Positions 32,825 through 41,372 of a stretch of DNA of 47,319 nucleotides are shown in pieces. Below the pieces are notes generated by a model. It worked only from the letters and a program-made list of their open reading frames with translations, was not told the DNA's origin and did no database searches. The position numbers were made by a program, and so were the translations under genes. Every line of letters starts with the position of its first letter. Within the stretch, counting starts at the first letter, position 1. Origin of the DNA: Bacteroidota bacterium (GTDB lineage: Bacteria > Bacteroidota > Bacteroidia > Cytophagales > Microscillaceae); the NCBI GenBank assembly GCA_004293265.1, contig RDXZ01000018.1, positions 1 through 47,319 of the forward strand, written 5' to 3'.

Positions 32825-35800
32825 TTACCTCTTAATCATTTTTTTCACTGCTTTACCTTTTTCTGTACTGAAATGTAAGAAATAAGTACCTTGTGCAAAT
32901 TTACTTACATCAAAACTTGTTTCGATTTCATTTTCAGGCATTTGTAAAGTTGCGATTGATTTACCCATCACATCTCTTACTTCTATTGATACCATTCTCA
33001 ATATTTGTGGCAAACGTACTTTTATTGTTTCGTTAGCAGGATTAGGATAAATTGTGATTGCTTGCGCGAAGGCATTTGATTCTAAAGACAATATACTTGA
33101 AGTAGTGGCTTCATCTGAACACGCTTCTAATTGATTAGGTGCTGTTCCTCTCACTGCACAAACTTGATAAGTATAAGCACTTGCTAAGGGTGCTGAGGCA
33201 TCAGTATAAGTAGTAACGTTGGCAGCAGTAGTAAAAATAGGGCTATATGTTCCCGTAGGTGATGCTTTTCTTTTAATAACAAAACCTGCCTCATTGTTTG
33301 AGTTATCAGCCCATTGCAAACTTACTGCTGTATTTCCATTCGTCAAATTCAGTGTAAGATTAGTAGGAGCCATAGGTGCTGTCATCAAAGTAGTTGCATC
33401 AGCCGCTACCGATTGATTTTGTCCAAATATATTAAAATTCTCAATTTTATAAAAATATCGTGTCAATTCGGTCAAACCAGTATCCGTATAATTAAGGGTA
33501 TTGGCAGATAAATTAGCTACTACACTATATGTTCCTGTTAAAGTTGAAGACCTTAATACTCTCACGCCTGTTTCATTTGTTGCTCCATCAGTCCAATTCA
33601 AAACGATTGATGTTCCACCTACTTGGGCTACCGCAGTCAAAGCAGTTGGTGTAGCATCAGGTACATTTGTTGAGATTGAAATTTCATTTGAGTAAGTTCT
33701 TGTTTCGCTCATTCCTGCTCCTTTGATAGAGGCTACTCTATAAAAATAAGTATTTCCAGCCATAATTGTCGCATCAGAAGTGGAAGTTGTATTAGCTGCC
33801 AAATTACTTGCTCCTAAATCTGTGTATGTACCTGCCACGCCTGTTTTTCTTTGTACTCTAAAACCAACTTCATCTGTAGAATTATCAGTCCATTGTAAAT
33901 TGACAGATGAAGCGGTTAAATTTGATGAAATTAAATTGGAAGGAGCCACAGGAGGTGAAGCCAAAGTGGTTACTTGCAAACTATTTGAGGTAGTAGTACC
34001 ATTCACATTAAATGCTACAATCGTATAAGTATAAGTAGTTTGTTGCGCTACTGTATTATCTACATAGGACGTAGCAGTAGGTGGAAGCGTGATTGTTTCA
34101 CATACGGTATTAGCAGGTGCTATACATCTTCTTATGGTAATTCCCGTTGCATTGCTTGTAACATTTGTTCCTGACCAGTTAAGTGTTACCGCACTTGTAT
34201 TGCTGATAATAGAAGGAGATGCCGTTACAAGATTAGCCATAATGGTAGGAGTTGCCAATAAATTTACCATTTGAACATCTGTAAACAAACGATATTCACC
34301 AGGTCCTAATGTAACTGCCTGATAACCAGGTGGATTAAGATTGGTTACATTAAAAGTAGCATTATTTTCAAAATAACTATACCAAGTTCCTGTATGATTA
34401 AACCTAACACCAATCGTTTGACTGACTACATCAAAATTAGTTACAATCACAATATTAGCTTGGTTTGGATTAGTTGGACTTGCATTAAAAGGCTCAGGCT
34501 GGATTCGAAGTTGTTTTACCAGACCTGAAAAATCACCTTCATATATTTGCACATTGGTTGCCATAAACGCATCATATTTTAATTTTAATTGGTTTACTGC
34601 CGCATAAAATTTATACAAATCATTTCTGTTTGCATTTTGGTCAAAACTTTGAGGAGGAGAAAATGCCAAAGGTTTTGGGTCTGTTCTACATTGGTCGCCT
34701 GTTCCTTGTGTTCCATTAGGACAACGATTTAAAGAAAAATCATAGCCTAACTCTCCAAATTGCCAAATCATTTTTGGTCCCGTAATAGGCATTTGCATCA
34801 AAATAGCAGGTTCTACTCTTTTTAGTGCAGTGTTGAGTGTTCTTACGTTGTGTCCTTGTCCTGCTTGAGAAGTATTACCAAATTGCAAGGCTTTATACAT
34901 AACCCTTTCTTCGTCGTGGCTTTCCATATAGCTAATCACACGTGGTTGTTGGAAAGCATTTGAACCTTGGTCAAAGTCAGCCACAGCAATAGAGTTGTTA
35001 GAAGCAAAGCCCATAATATTTTGTGCGTATCTTTGTTCCATATTTCTCCACATCATCATACCACCTTGTGCTGTACCACCTAAAAGAGGGTCATTTAATC
35101 TATAATCTGCATATTCTTTTTCTTCTGCACCACCTTCACCCAAAAATTCTAAGATAACATAAGAAGTGCCATCTGCCTGCCATTGCCAATCTGCAATGCG
35201 TTTGATATTAGCTACACGCCCTGCATCATAAGCATTCCACGCACCTACATCAGTTGTGTTTCTTTGTGTAAAACCTTTGGCTAAATCATAGCGATAACCA
35301 TCGATTTTATACTCATTTATCCAATATTTAATGACTCTTTCTGCAAATTTTCTTGTATAAGGTGAATCGTGATTGAAATCTTGAAACACGTTAAAAGGGT
35401 GAGTAGCTTGCACATTAAACCAAGGGTTATTAGCAGATGGTTGATTTGTGGCACTATTCCAATACATTTTACAGCCAGGAAATTCAAATTCTGCTTGATT
35501 TAATACAATGTCTAATACAACCGCAATACCTCTTTGGTGGCATTTATCAATCAATTCCTTTAATTTTTCTCTTGTTCCATACATTTTATCTACCGCAGTG
35601 TAAAAAATCGGAGAATACCCCCAACCAATATTACCCGTAAATTCATTGACAGGCATCAATTGTAATACATTGATACCTAAATTTTGGATATAGTCTAATC
35701 TATTGATAACATCTTGAAAATTTCTATTAGCATCAAAATCGTGTACCCATAATTCATAGATATTCAAACGTTTTTTATCAGGTTTTACAAAATTCAAAGT

Positions 35801-37030
35801 AGCATTTGACCAAGCATAAGGCATTTGTCCTGTTTGTAGTACTGAAACAAAACCATTTTGTCCCGCAGGATAGGGAGTAGGATTTGGATAAGAAACAGCA
35901 GAAATAAATTGGTCATTATTGGGGTCTAATACTTTTTCAGAATACATTTCAGCTATTTTTACCAAATTTTCATTCAAATCATATACCCAATACTGAAAAC
36001 GGTATTCTACGCCAGGTGTAAGTCCTTGTAATTCTATCCAATAACGATTATTATCAGGGTTCGAACCTGCACCACTTCCACCATAATTGGGAGTTTGACG
36101 CATCAAATAATTTGGATTCAGTTGCCAATTATTAAAATCACCCACCACATATACAAATTTTTTCTCAGGGGCGGTCATTGCTAAAGTTAATCTACTAGCA
36201 TCGGTAGAATTATAAGTAATACCATCTAAAATCCCTGAGGGAACTGCTTGTGAGGTAGGCGTTTGTCTAATTAAAAAATTAGCTGTTCTTGTGATGGGCG
36301 CACCAGCAGTAGGTGTTCCGATTACTTCAACATTATAACCTGCAGTAGCAGAAACTATATTTAATGTATGGTTTAGAGATGTAGCATTATTTTGAGCTGC
36401 AACTTGTGTACCATTCACTCTAATTACTAAATTTCCTGCAATATTTGCAGTAGCACTGATATTGATAGTGTTTCCTACGTTTACAAAAGAATTTGAGGGA
36501 ATACTTGTACTTAAAGCCACATCAAACGTTCCTTGATTGACATTCAAAAAAATATCTTGTCCTGTAGAAGATTTACCTTCTTTACAAGCAGTAGCCACTC
36601 CACTAAAATTTCCACAAGCACCATTTTCACGCAATACCATACCTACTCTAAAAATTGGGGTAGTAGAAGGTGCAACCAAAGGAGCACCAAACATACTTCT
36701 AATTCCATTAGGCAAAGTCAAAGTATAGATATTAGTTGTACCTGTTCTTGTGAACTTAGGCTGTGCCGCTGGGTCTCCCCAAGTTCCCGGTACATTTGTC
36801 CAAGTTGTACCATTGGCATCTGTTAAGATTGCTCCTATGTGTGCGGTAATACTCGTAACACTGGCAGGGAGGTTAGCCAAAGCCTGCCCTTGACTTTGTG
36901 TTGCGTCATACGTGAGCGTAACCGCCTGATTTGCCGTAAAAATAGCAGGATTAGCAGATATTTGTGCCTTTAACCCATAAATATTGAGAATAAAGACAAA
37001 TAAAAAACTTAATAAATACGTTTTTTTCAT
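32825..37030 (-). CDS. Secreted GH13 alpha-amylase-family enzyme with Fn3 domains and T9SS tail
   Basis: This 1,401-aa enzyme probably hydrolyses alpha-1,4-glucans outside the cell. Order: signal peptide (1-23), N-terminal beta domains, a CBM48-like segment (about 290-370, KFVYVVGDFNNW), and a GH13 barrel (about 415-830). The barrel contains nucleophile D582 (IDGYRYDLAKG), acid/base E628 (VILEFLGE) and D706 (YMESHDEERV). About four Fn3-type domains follow (about 955-1310). The C-terminal type IX secretion sorting domain (about 1330-1401) contains YPNPANETIKV and SKFAQGTYFLHF and ends VKKMIKR. Region I reads VVLDIVLNQ, with Gln where most GH13 enzymes have His. It is the last gene of the susC-type operon, 176 bp after susE and beyond a terminator. 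Confidence 0.92.
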   Translation of the reverse strand: MKKTYLLSFLFVFILNIYGLKAQISANPAIFTANQAVTLTYDATQSQGQALANLPASVTSITAHIGAILTDANGTTWTNVPGTWGDPAAQPKFTRTGTTNIYTLTLPNGIRSMFGAPLVAPSTTPIFRVGMVLRENGACGNFSGVATACKEGKSSTGQDIFLNVNQGTFDVALSTSIPSNSFVNVGNTINISATANIAGNLVIRVNGTQVAAQNNATSLNHTLNIVSATAGYNVEVIGTPTAGAPITRTANFLIRQTPTSQAVPSGILDGITYNSTDASRLTLAMTAPEKKFVYVVGDFNNWQLNPNYLMRQTPNYGGSGAGSNPDNNRYWIELQGLTPGVEYRFQYWVYDLNENLVKIAEMYSEKVLDPNNDQFISAVSYPNPTPYPAGQNGFVSVLQTGQMPYAWSNATLNFVKPDKKRLNIYELWVHDFDANRNFQDVINRLDYIQNLGINVLQLMPVNEFTGNIGWGYSPIFYTAVDKMYGTREKLKELIDKCHQRGIAVVLDIVLNQAEFEFPGCKMYWNSATNQPSANNPWFNVQATHPFNVFQDFNHDSPYTRKFAERVIKYWINEYKIDGYRYDLAKGFTQRNTTDVGAWNAYDAGRVANIKRIADWQWQADGTSYVILEFLGEGGAEEKEYADYRLNDPLLGGTAQGGMMMWRNMEQRYAQNIMGFASNNSIAVADFDQGSNAFQQPRVISYMESHDEERVMYKALQFGNTSQAGQGHNVRTLNTALKRVEPAILMQMPITGPKMIWQFGELGYDFSLNRCPNGTQGTGDQCRTDPKPLAFSPPQSFDQNANRNDLYKFYAAVNQLKLKYDAFMATNVQIYEGDFSGLVKQLRIQPEPFNASPTNPNQANIVIVTNFDVVSQTIGVRFNHTGTWYSYFENNATFNVTNLNPPGYQAVTLGPGEYRLFTDVQMVNLLATPTIMANLVTASPSIISNTSAVTLNWSGTNVTSNATGITIRRCIAPANTVCETITLPPTATSYVDNTVAQQTTYTYTIVAFNVNGTTTSNSLQVTTLASPPVAPSNLISSNLTASSVNLQWTDNSTDEVGFRVQRKTGVAGTYTDLGASNLAANTTSTSDATIMAGNTYFYRVASIKGAGMSETRTYSNEISISTNVPDATPTALTAVAQVGGTSIVLNWTDGATNETGVRVLRSSTLTGTYSVVANLSANTLNYTDTGLTELTRYFYKIENFNIFGQNQSVAADATTLMTAPMAPTNLTLNLTNGNTAVSLQWADNSNNEAGFVIKRKASPTGTYSPIFTTAANVTTYTDASAPLASAYTYQVCAVRGTAPNQLEACSDEATTSSILSLESNAFAQAITIYPNPANETIKVRLPQILRMVSIEVRDVMGKSIATLQMPENEIETSFDVSKFAQGTYFLHFSTEKGKAVKKMIKR

Positions 37031-37152
37031 TGTTCTAAAAAGGTTTAAAATTATAATAATATTAATATTTGTTTATACTTTTTTAAGTTGTTAAGTAAAC
37101 TAAAAAAAAAGAGAATTGTTTAAAAATAGTAACACTTTTTTTTCAAGGTAAA

Positions 37153-37187
37153 AAAATAACGTAAGACGTTTTTTCTTACGTTATTTT
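37153..37187 (-). terminator. Terminator between the SusE-type and GH13 genes
   Basis: A perfect 13-bp stem (aaaataacgtaag with its complement) has a 9-nt loop and a T-run on the minus strand, 19 bp after the SusE stop. The GH13 gene would need readthrough or its own promoter. Confidence 0.85.
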
Positions 37188-37206
37188 AATATTTTTATGA
37201 AAAAAA

Positions 37207-38370
37207 TTACTGAATTGTATAAGTATAATTACCTGATGGGTCTAAAACCAAAGTAACTACTTTATTGGCACCTCCAGTAACAGGTATATTTGAACCACCG
37301 TAAGTCATAGAACCGCTTGCTCCGCCTAAATTGATAGGCCAATCTCCTGCTCTAAATTTCATATCATTCGTGGTCAAAGTAACAGGAGCAGATTTCCAAG
37401 TATAAGAACCCTTAAATACACCTGGAGAAACAGGTTGTAAAGTCATAGCCGTTTCGCTACCCCAACCACCTGGTGTGGCATCGCCTATAATACCCCAATT
37501 AGTTCTTACTACTTCTAATTTTTTAGGAGTAGTAACAAAATTTAGAGTAATACGATAAAATCCATTACCTGCAGTAGGTAAAGGGCAATCTGTATTACCA
37601 TTATTCACTATATCGGCTGTATAACCTGTAAAAGTAGAACCACTGATAGGATCAGTAGACATGCCATTTATTTGAGATCCCAAAAGACTCGTAGTGTTTG
37701 AAGCAAGTTCCCAATCACCATTCCAAGAACCTATAGTTGGTAAGAATTTGAATGAACCATCAATATAAGCATATATTTCAAATATACCATCAGCAATTCT
37801 TTTCATCGGTATAGCAGCAGCATTGTTCCAACCTGCTGAAGTTCCACCTCCTACAAGATTCATTGTTAATGGATAGTTAGGTTTGCGAAATAAGCTTACT
37901 AAAAACGGAGAAGGTGCTAAAGTTTTTTTACCTGAAGCAGAAGTCGCTTCTACTGTCCATTTAAGATTAACAGTCGAGCCATACGCCACAGACAAAGAAC
38001 CTAATTCGTCATCTAATCGTTGATTAGTAAGGGTTAAAACTGGATTTTTTCCCATGTTATCCGATACAAAACTTAATAATGGTGCATTAAAATTAGGTGT
38101 AGTTGCTAACACTGCCAACCATTTGTAAGTAACCAAAGAACCATCGTTAGAAGTGGTTGCGTCCCAAGTAATTGTTTTGGTATCTGTTGGGAGTGCTACT
38201 TCAACGGTTACGGTTTGTCCACTGGCTGGTGCAACGAGTCTAAAAGCTGAAAAATCAGTTTTTATTGATAAAACATCTGGCATTTTAGGCTCAGGATATT
38301 TTTTTTCGCAAGACCACAATACCAAAGTAAATAAAATTGGTAAAAGTAATAAATAACGATATATTTTCAT
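37207..38370 (-). CDS. SusE-family outer-membrane starch-binding lipoprotein
   Basis: This 387-aa protein has a lipoprotein signal with lipobox LWSC. A SusE-type N-terminal Ig-like domain follows (PASGQTVTVEVALPTDTKTI, TITWDATTSNDG, APSPFLVSLF). C-terminal CBM-like domains contain IGSWNGDWEL and WGIIGDATPGGWGSETAMTL, repeats seen in SusE/SusF that bind starch at the cell surface. It lies 27 bp after the preceding gene in the sus-type operon. A strong terminator follows. Confidence 0.85.
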   Translation of the reverse strand: MKIYRYLLLLPILFTLVLWSCEKKYPEPKMPDVLSIKTDFSAFRLVAPASGQTVTVEVALPTDTKTITWDATTSNDGSLVTYKWLAVLATTPNFNAPLLSFVSDNMGKNPVLTLTNQRLDDELGSLSVAYGSTVNLKWTVEATSASGKKTLAPSPFLVSLFRKPNYPLTMNLVGGGTSAGWNNAAAIPMKRIADGIFEIYAYIDGSFKFLPTIGSWNGDWELASNTTSLLGSQINGMSTDPISGSTFTGYTADIVNNGNTDCPLPTAGNGFYRITLNFVTTPKKLEVVRTNWGIIGDATPGGWGSETAMTLQPVSPGVFKGSYTWKSAPVTLTTNDMKFRAGDWPINLGGASGSMTYGGSNIPVTGGANKVVTLVLDPSGNYTYTIQ

Positions 38371-38397
38371 ATTTTTATAAATAAAAATGTTTTTGTT

Positions 38398-39273
38398 TTA
38401 TTGAGCTCTGAATAAATTAGAAACTTTTTGACCACCATTTATATTTTGGTCGTTTTGGCTTCTTACAGTATAACGAATCTTAGTTAAGCGTTGTCCCGCA
38501 GGTATTGTAAAAAATCTATTGGGTACAAAAGTATAAGTAAACATTTTGTTACCTTTGTCAATCATTCGCATAGATGGTGTTGTACTTGTGCCTACGTTTG
38601 CTTGTGAAACAGGGATAGTATTGTTACCATTGATATCACCTTCAATATATAAGTAAACAGTAGTTGATGCTTTCATCGCTGCATTATCTTCTAAGTTTTG
38701 GTCATAAATAATCGTTACAACATCTTCTTGTGAATAGTTAGCAGGAAATGTTCTTGTTTCTGTTGGAATATATACAGGACCTACAAAAGGAATTTCTATA
38801 TCTCCAGATTTAATACCACCATCACCATTTTTACCTTTTACTAAGAAGCCAAGTCTTGTAGCCGTTTCTGGGCGACCTGCCGCTACTGCGACTTGCTTTG
38901 CTTGATTATAGGTTATAGCAACAAACTCTTTTACAGATGGAATAACAATAGACCATTTGTATTTATCAGCACCTGCAGCACCTACCTGAGTCATACGATT
39001 TGCCTCATTAGAATTTAGCCACTGACCATTAGTTGGTGCATCAGAACCTATAAATGCCCAAATATAAATAGGTTTGTTGGCATCAACTTCTGCTTTTAAA
39101 ACAGGTACACCTGATACATCTACTATCAATTTAATAGGATCACTGAAACCAAAAGAAGGTACATTACTAATAAAAGAATTATTAGTAGAGGCATTAATCG
39201 GAATATTTATTTGTGCTTGTGCTACAAAGGCAAAAGCAAGCACGCTTAATAAAGAAAAAAATATTTTTTTCAT
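38398..39273 (-). CDS. Secreted protein of the alpha-glucan operon
   Basis: This 291-aa protein has a signal peptide (MKKIFFSLLSVLAFAFVAQAQ) and no lipobox. Two similar beta-rich segments, each with a 'DPIKLIVDVSG' or 'DVVTIIYDQNLEDNAA' type start, suggest a duplicated carbohydrate-module-like domain. The N-terminal region of the GH13 enzyme (FTANQAVTLTYDATQSQGQA) has the same pattern. Position between a DUF5004-type lipoprotein and SusE suggests a glycan-binding accessory role. No named family is certain. Confidence 0.72.
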   Translation of the reverse strand: MKKIFFSLLSVLAFAFVAQAQINIPINASTNNSFISNVPSFGFSDPIKLIVDVSGVPVLKAEVDANKPIYIWAFIGSDAPTNGQWLNSNEANRMTQVGAAGADKYKWSIVIPSVKEFVAITYNQAKQVAVAAGRPETATRLGFLVKGKNGDGGIKSGDIEIPFVGPVYIPTETRTFPANYSQEDVVTIIYDQNLEDNAAMKASTTVYLYIEGDINGNNTIPVSQANVGTSTTPSMRMIDKGNKMFTYTFVPNRFFTIPAGQRLTKIRYTVRSQNDQNINGGQKVSNLFRAQ

Positions 39274-39297
39274 GTGTTTAATAATTTTAATAGTGAT

Positions 39298-39837
39298 TTA
39301 TTGACGAGTAAATTCATACTCATAAAACAAAAACATAGTACGTTTATCAGGGTCTGGGTTAGCACTTGCGGCATCTCTGCGTTCCATACGCAAAGTCAAA
39401 CGATCTTTATCTATCATTTTTACAACAAATCTACCTACTGTTGTTACATTTGGGTCTGAAAACATAATCACATTCGCAAAAACAGGATGATTTACTGACC
39501 AATTTCCACTCGTTAAAGCCAAATAATTAGGGGCAGTACCAGGTGTAAGTGTGTAGGTAGTTGGTCTATTTTGTGCGTCTAAATTAAAAGTAATCGTGTA
39601 ATCAGAAAATGGATAATTACTCGTAATATCTTGTTGTTGTACTGACACAGGAAAACCATTATCGATGGCTTCTTGGTCATATTGTGTTACTTTACTTGCT
39701 TTCCAAGTTCCTTTCAAATAAGTCGTTTTGATCGACAAAGGCTCTACCAATTCGGGGTAGTTAGGGCGACAACCATTGATAGAAACAAACGCTACCAACA
39801 ATAATAAATAAGCCCAATTATGAATGTTTTTTTTCAT
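39298..39837 (-). CDS. DUF5004-like lipoprotein of the alpha-glucan operon
   Basis: This 179-aa lipoprotein has lipobox SINGC. The mature part begins RPNYPELVEPLSIKTTYLKG, then TWKASKVTQYDQEAI, and later GRFVVKMIDKDRLTLRMERR. These features resemble DUF5004 lipoproteins commonly placed in SusC/SusD loci. The function is unknown, though a lipocalin-like ligand-binding fold is plausible. It is the first gene after the hairpin that follows susD and is 24 bp from the next gene. Confidence 0.72.
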   Translation of the reverse strand: MKKNIHNWAYLLLLVAFVSINGCRPNYPELVEPLSIKTTYLKGTWKASKVTQYDQEAIDNGFPVSVQQQDITSNYPFSDYTITFNLDAQNRPTTYTLTPGTAPNYLALTSGNWSVNHPVFANVIMFSDPNVTTVGRFVVKMIDKDRLTLRMERRDAASANPDPDKRTMFLFYEYEFTRQ

Positions 39838-39909
39838 TTTGAATAATATTTTATTTTATATTTATACTAAATAACCACAAATAGTAAATAATTTGTATAG
39901 AAAAATGTT

Positions 39910-39949
39910 TAAATAATTTGGAAATAATAAAATATTTCCAAATTATTTA
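39910..39949 (-). terminator. Strong hairpin between susD and the downstream operon genes
   Basis: A perfect 17-bp stem containing aaataatttggaaata (39910-39926 with 39933-39949) has a 6-nt loop and a short T-run on the minus strand. It starts 5 bp after the susD stop codon. It probably acts as a partial terminator or mRNA-stabilising 3' end of susCD. Confidence 0.85.
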
Positions 39950-39954
39950 TTTTT

Positions 39955-41352
39955 TTAATCCGGATTTTGAACGATAGCATTATTACCAGAAGTTTCGCTT
40001 ACAGGAATTTTCAATAATAATTTATTGCTATTGTAAGGTACAGCTGGTCTAATGACATTTGCCCCATTTTTTACCTCGCTCATCAAAGGCGTTTGTAAAC
40101 GACGTAACTCGTGATATCTATCTCCTTCAAACATCAACTCTAAGCGACGTTCTTTACGAATAGCATCTAAAGCGGCGGCTTGAGTCGTAAAAGTAACAGG
40201 AGTATAAGGTGTTACATTAAAACCACGCACTGCATTATAAGCGTTAGAAGCCAACGTTAAATTATTCGTTTGTGCAGCTGACTCTGCCGTCGATAAGGTA
40301 ACCTCAGCCAATCTAACCACAGGTACATTGATTAAGTTTGCGTCCCATTTTAAAGAATAGAAACGGTCTGAATTAGCTACCACACCATTTATACCTGCCC
40401 TAAAATCATTTGTGCCACTTGCATCAAGTGCCTCTTTTAAACTTCCAGCACCCTGACTAATAGAATATTTTACAGAGGCAGGACGAAAATCTCCAAAAGG
40501 ATTTCCACCATTGACCAATTGAAAAACTACCCCAGCATTGGCAGGAACATTGCCTGTATTTCTAAACGAAGAGTAAGCCCCCCCTGTAAATCCAAAAGGA
40601 CCAGGAAAAGAATTCCCAGCAGTTACTACGCCTGCATAATCCCTTTTATCAAAAAGAACTCTTACCAAATAACCTCTTGCCGCCCAAGAAGTAGCACGAT
40701 TGCCATTGGTAGTAGGTAAACCTGAAATAGCCGCTTGTAAATCTGCAATTACTTGGTTATAAACTTCTGCCACAGTAGAACGTGATATTTTATCGTCTGC
40801 TACCAAATATTTGATACGTAAAGGTATCCCTAAGTTTGCCCCATTGCCATCACTAAAAGGTTTTGAGAAAAAGCGAGTCAATTCAAAATGAGCTACTGCT
40901 CTAATGAATAATGCCTCCGCTTTCCATCTTTGTTGAGTAGTCGCTGGTGTACCGTCGGTAATTCTATTATTATCGACAACATCTATGACGGTATTTGCGG
41001 CAGCAATGGCTCTATAAGCGGTCTGCCATAAATTATCAATATCTTTGTTTAAGATATTTGTGTTGCGAAAAGCAATTTGCCCTGTAAAATCTGTAGCAGA
41101 AAACGCAATCTCATTCAAGGCTATATTATCCCCTATTAATTCAGCATATACGGGTACATTAAAACCTAAAAACCCACCAGATGCTACATTGCTGTAAGCA
41201 GAAATTAAAACTGCTTCTACATTTTTGCTATTGTTAAGAACAAATTGAGAAGGTATTTGCTCTATCGGATTTATTTCAATAAATTTAGTACAAGAAACAG
41301 AGGTAAAAACCATTGATACTCCTAATACTAATTTTAGCCATATTTTTTTCAT
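39955..41352 (-). CDS. SusD/RagB-family nutrient-binding lipoprotein
   Basis: This 465-aa protein has a lipobox-containing signal (SVSC) and a SusD N-terminus (TKFIEINPIEQIPSQFVLNN). The TPR-like helical core contains DIDNLWQTAYRAIAAANTVI and AEALFIRAVAHFELTRFFSK. The C-terminal signature is IRKERRLELMFEGDRYHELR. It forms the extracellular lid of the SusC channel and captures oligosaccharides. It is 20 bp after susC, and an intrinsic hairpin follows it. Confidence 0.95.
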   Translation of the reverse strand: MKKIWLKLVLGVSMVFTSVSCTKFIEINPIEQIPSQFVLNNSKNVEAVLISAYSNVASGGFLGFNVPVYAELIGDNIALNEIAFSATDFTGQIAFRNTNILNKDIDNLWQTAYRAIAAANTVIDVVDNNRITDGTPATTQQRWKAEALFIRAVAHFELTRFFSKPFSDGNGANLGIPLRIKYLVADDKISRSTVAEVYNQVIADLQAAISGLPTTNGNRATSWAARGYLVRVLFDKRDYAGVVTAGNSFPGPFGFTGGAYSSFRNTGNVPANAGVVFQLVNGGNPFGDFRPASVKYSISQGAGSLKEALDASGTNDFRAGINGVVANSDRFYSLKWDANLINVPVVRLAEVTLSTAESAAQTNNLTLASNAYNAVRGFNVTPYTPVTFTTQAAALDAIRKERRLELMFEGDRYHELRRLQTPLMSEVKNGANVIRPAVPYNSNKLLLKIPVSETSGNNAIVQNPD

Positions 41353-41372
41353 ATTTTTAATCGTTTATGTTT

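Noticed and set aside
32825-37030. Plus-strand ORFs of 60-97 aa opposite the GH13 and SusC genes
   Set aside because: They are shadows of well-supported coding genes; none has a promoter, signal peptide or domain-like sequence.
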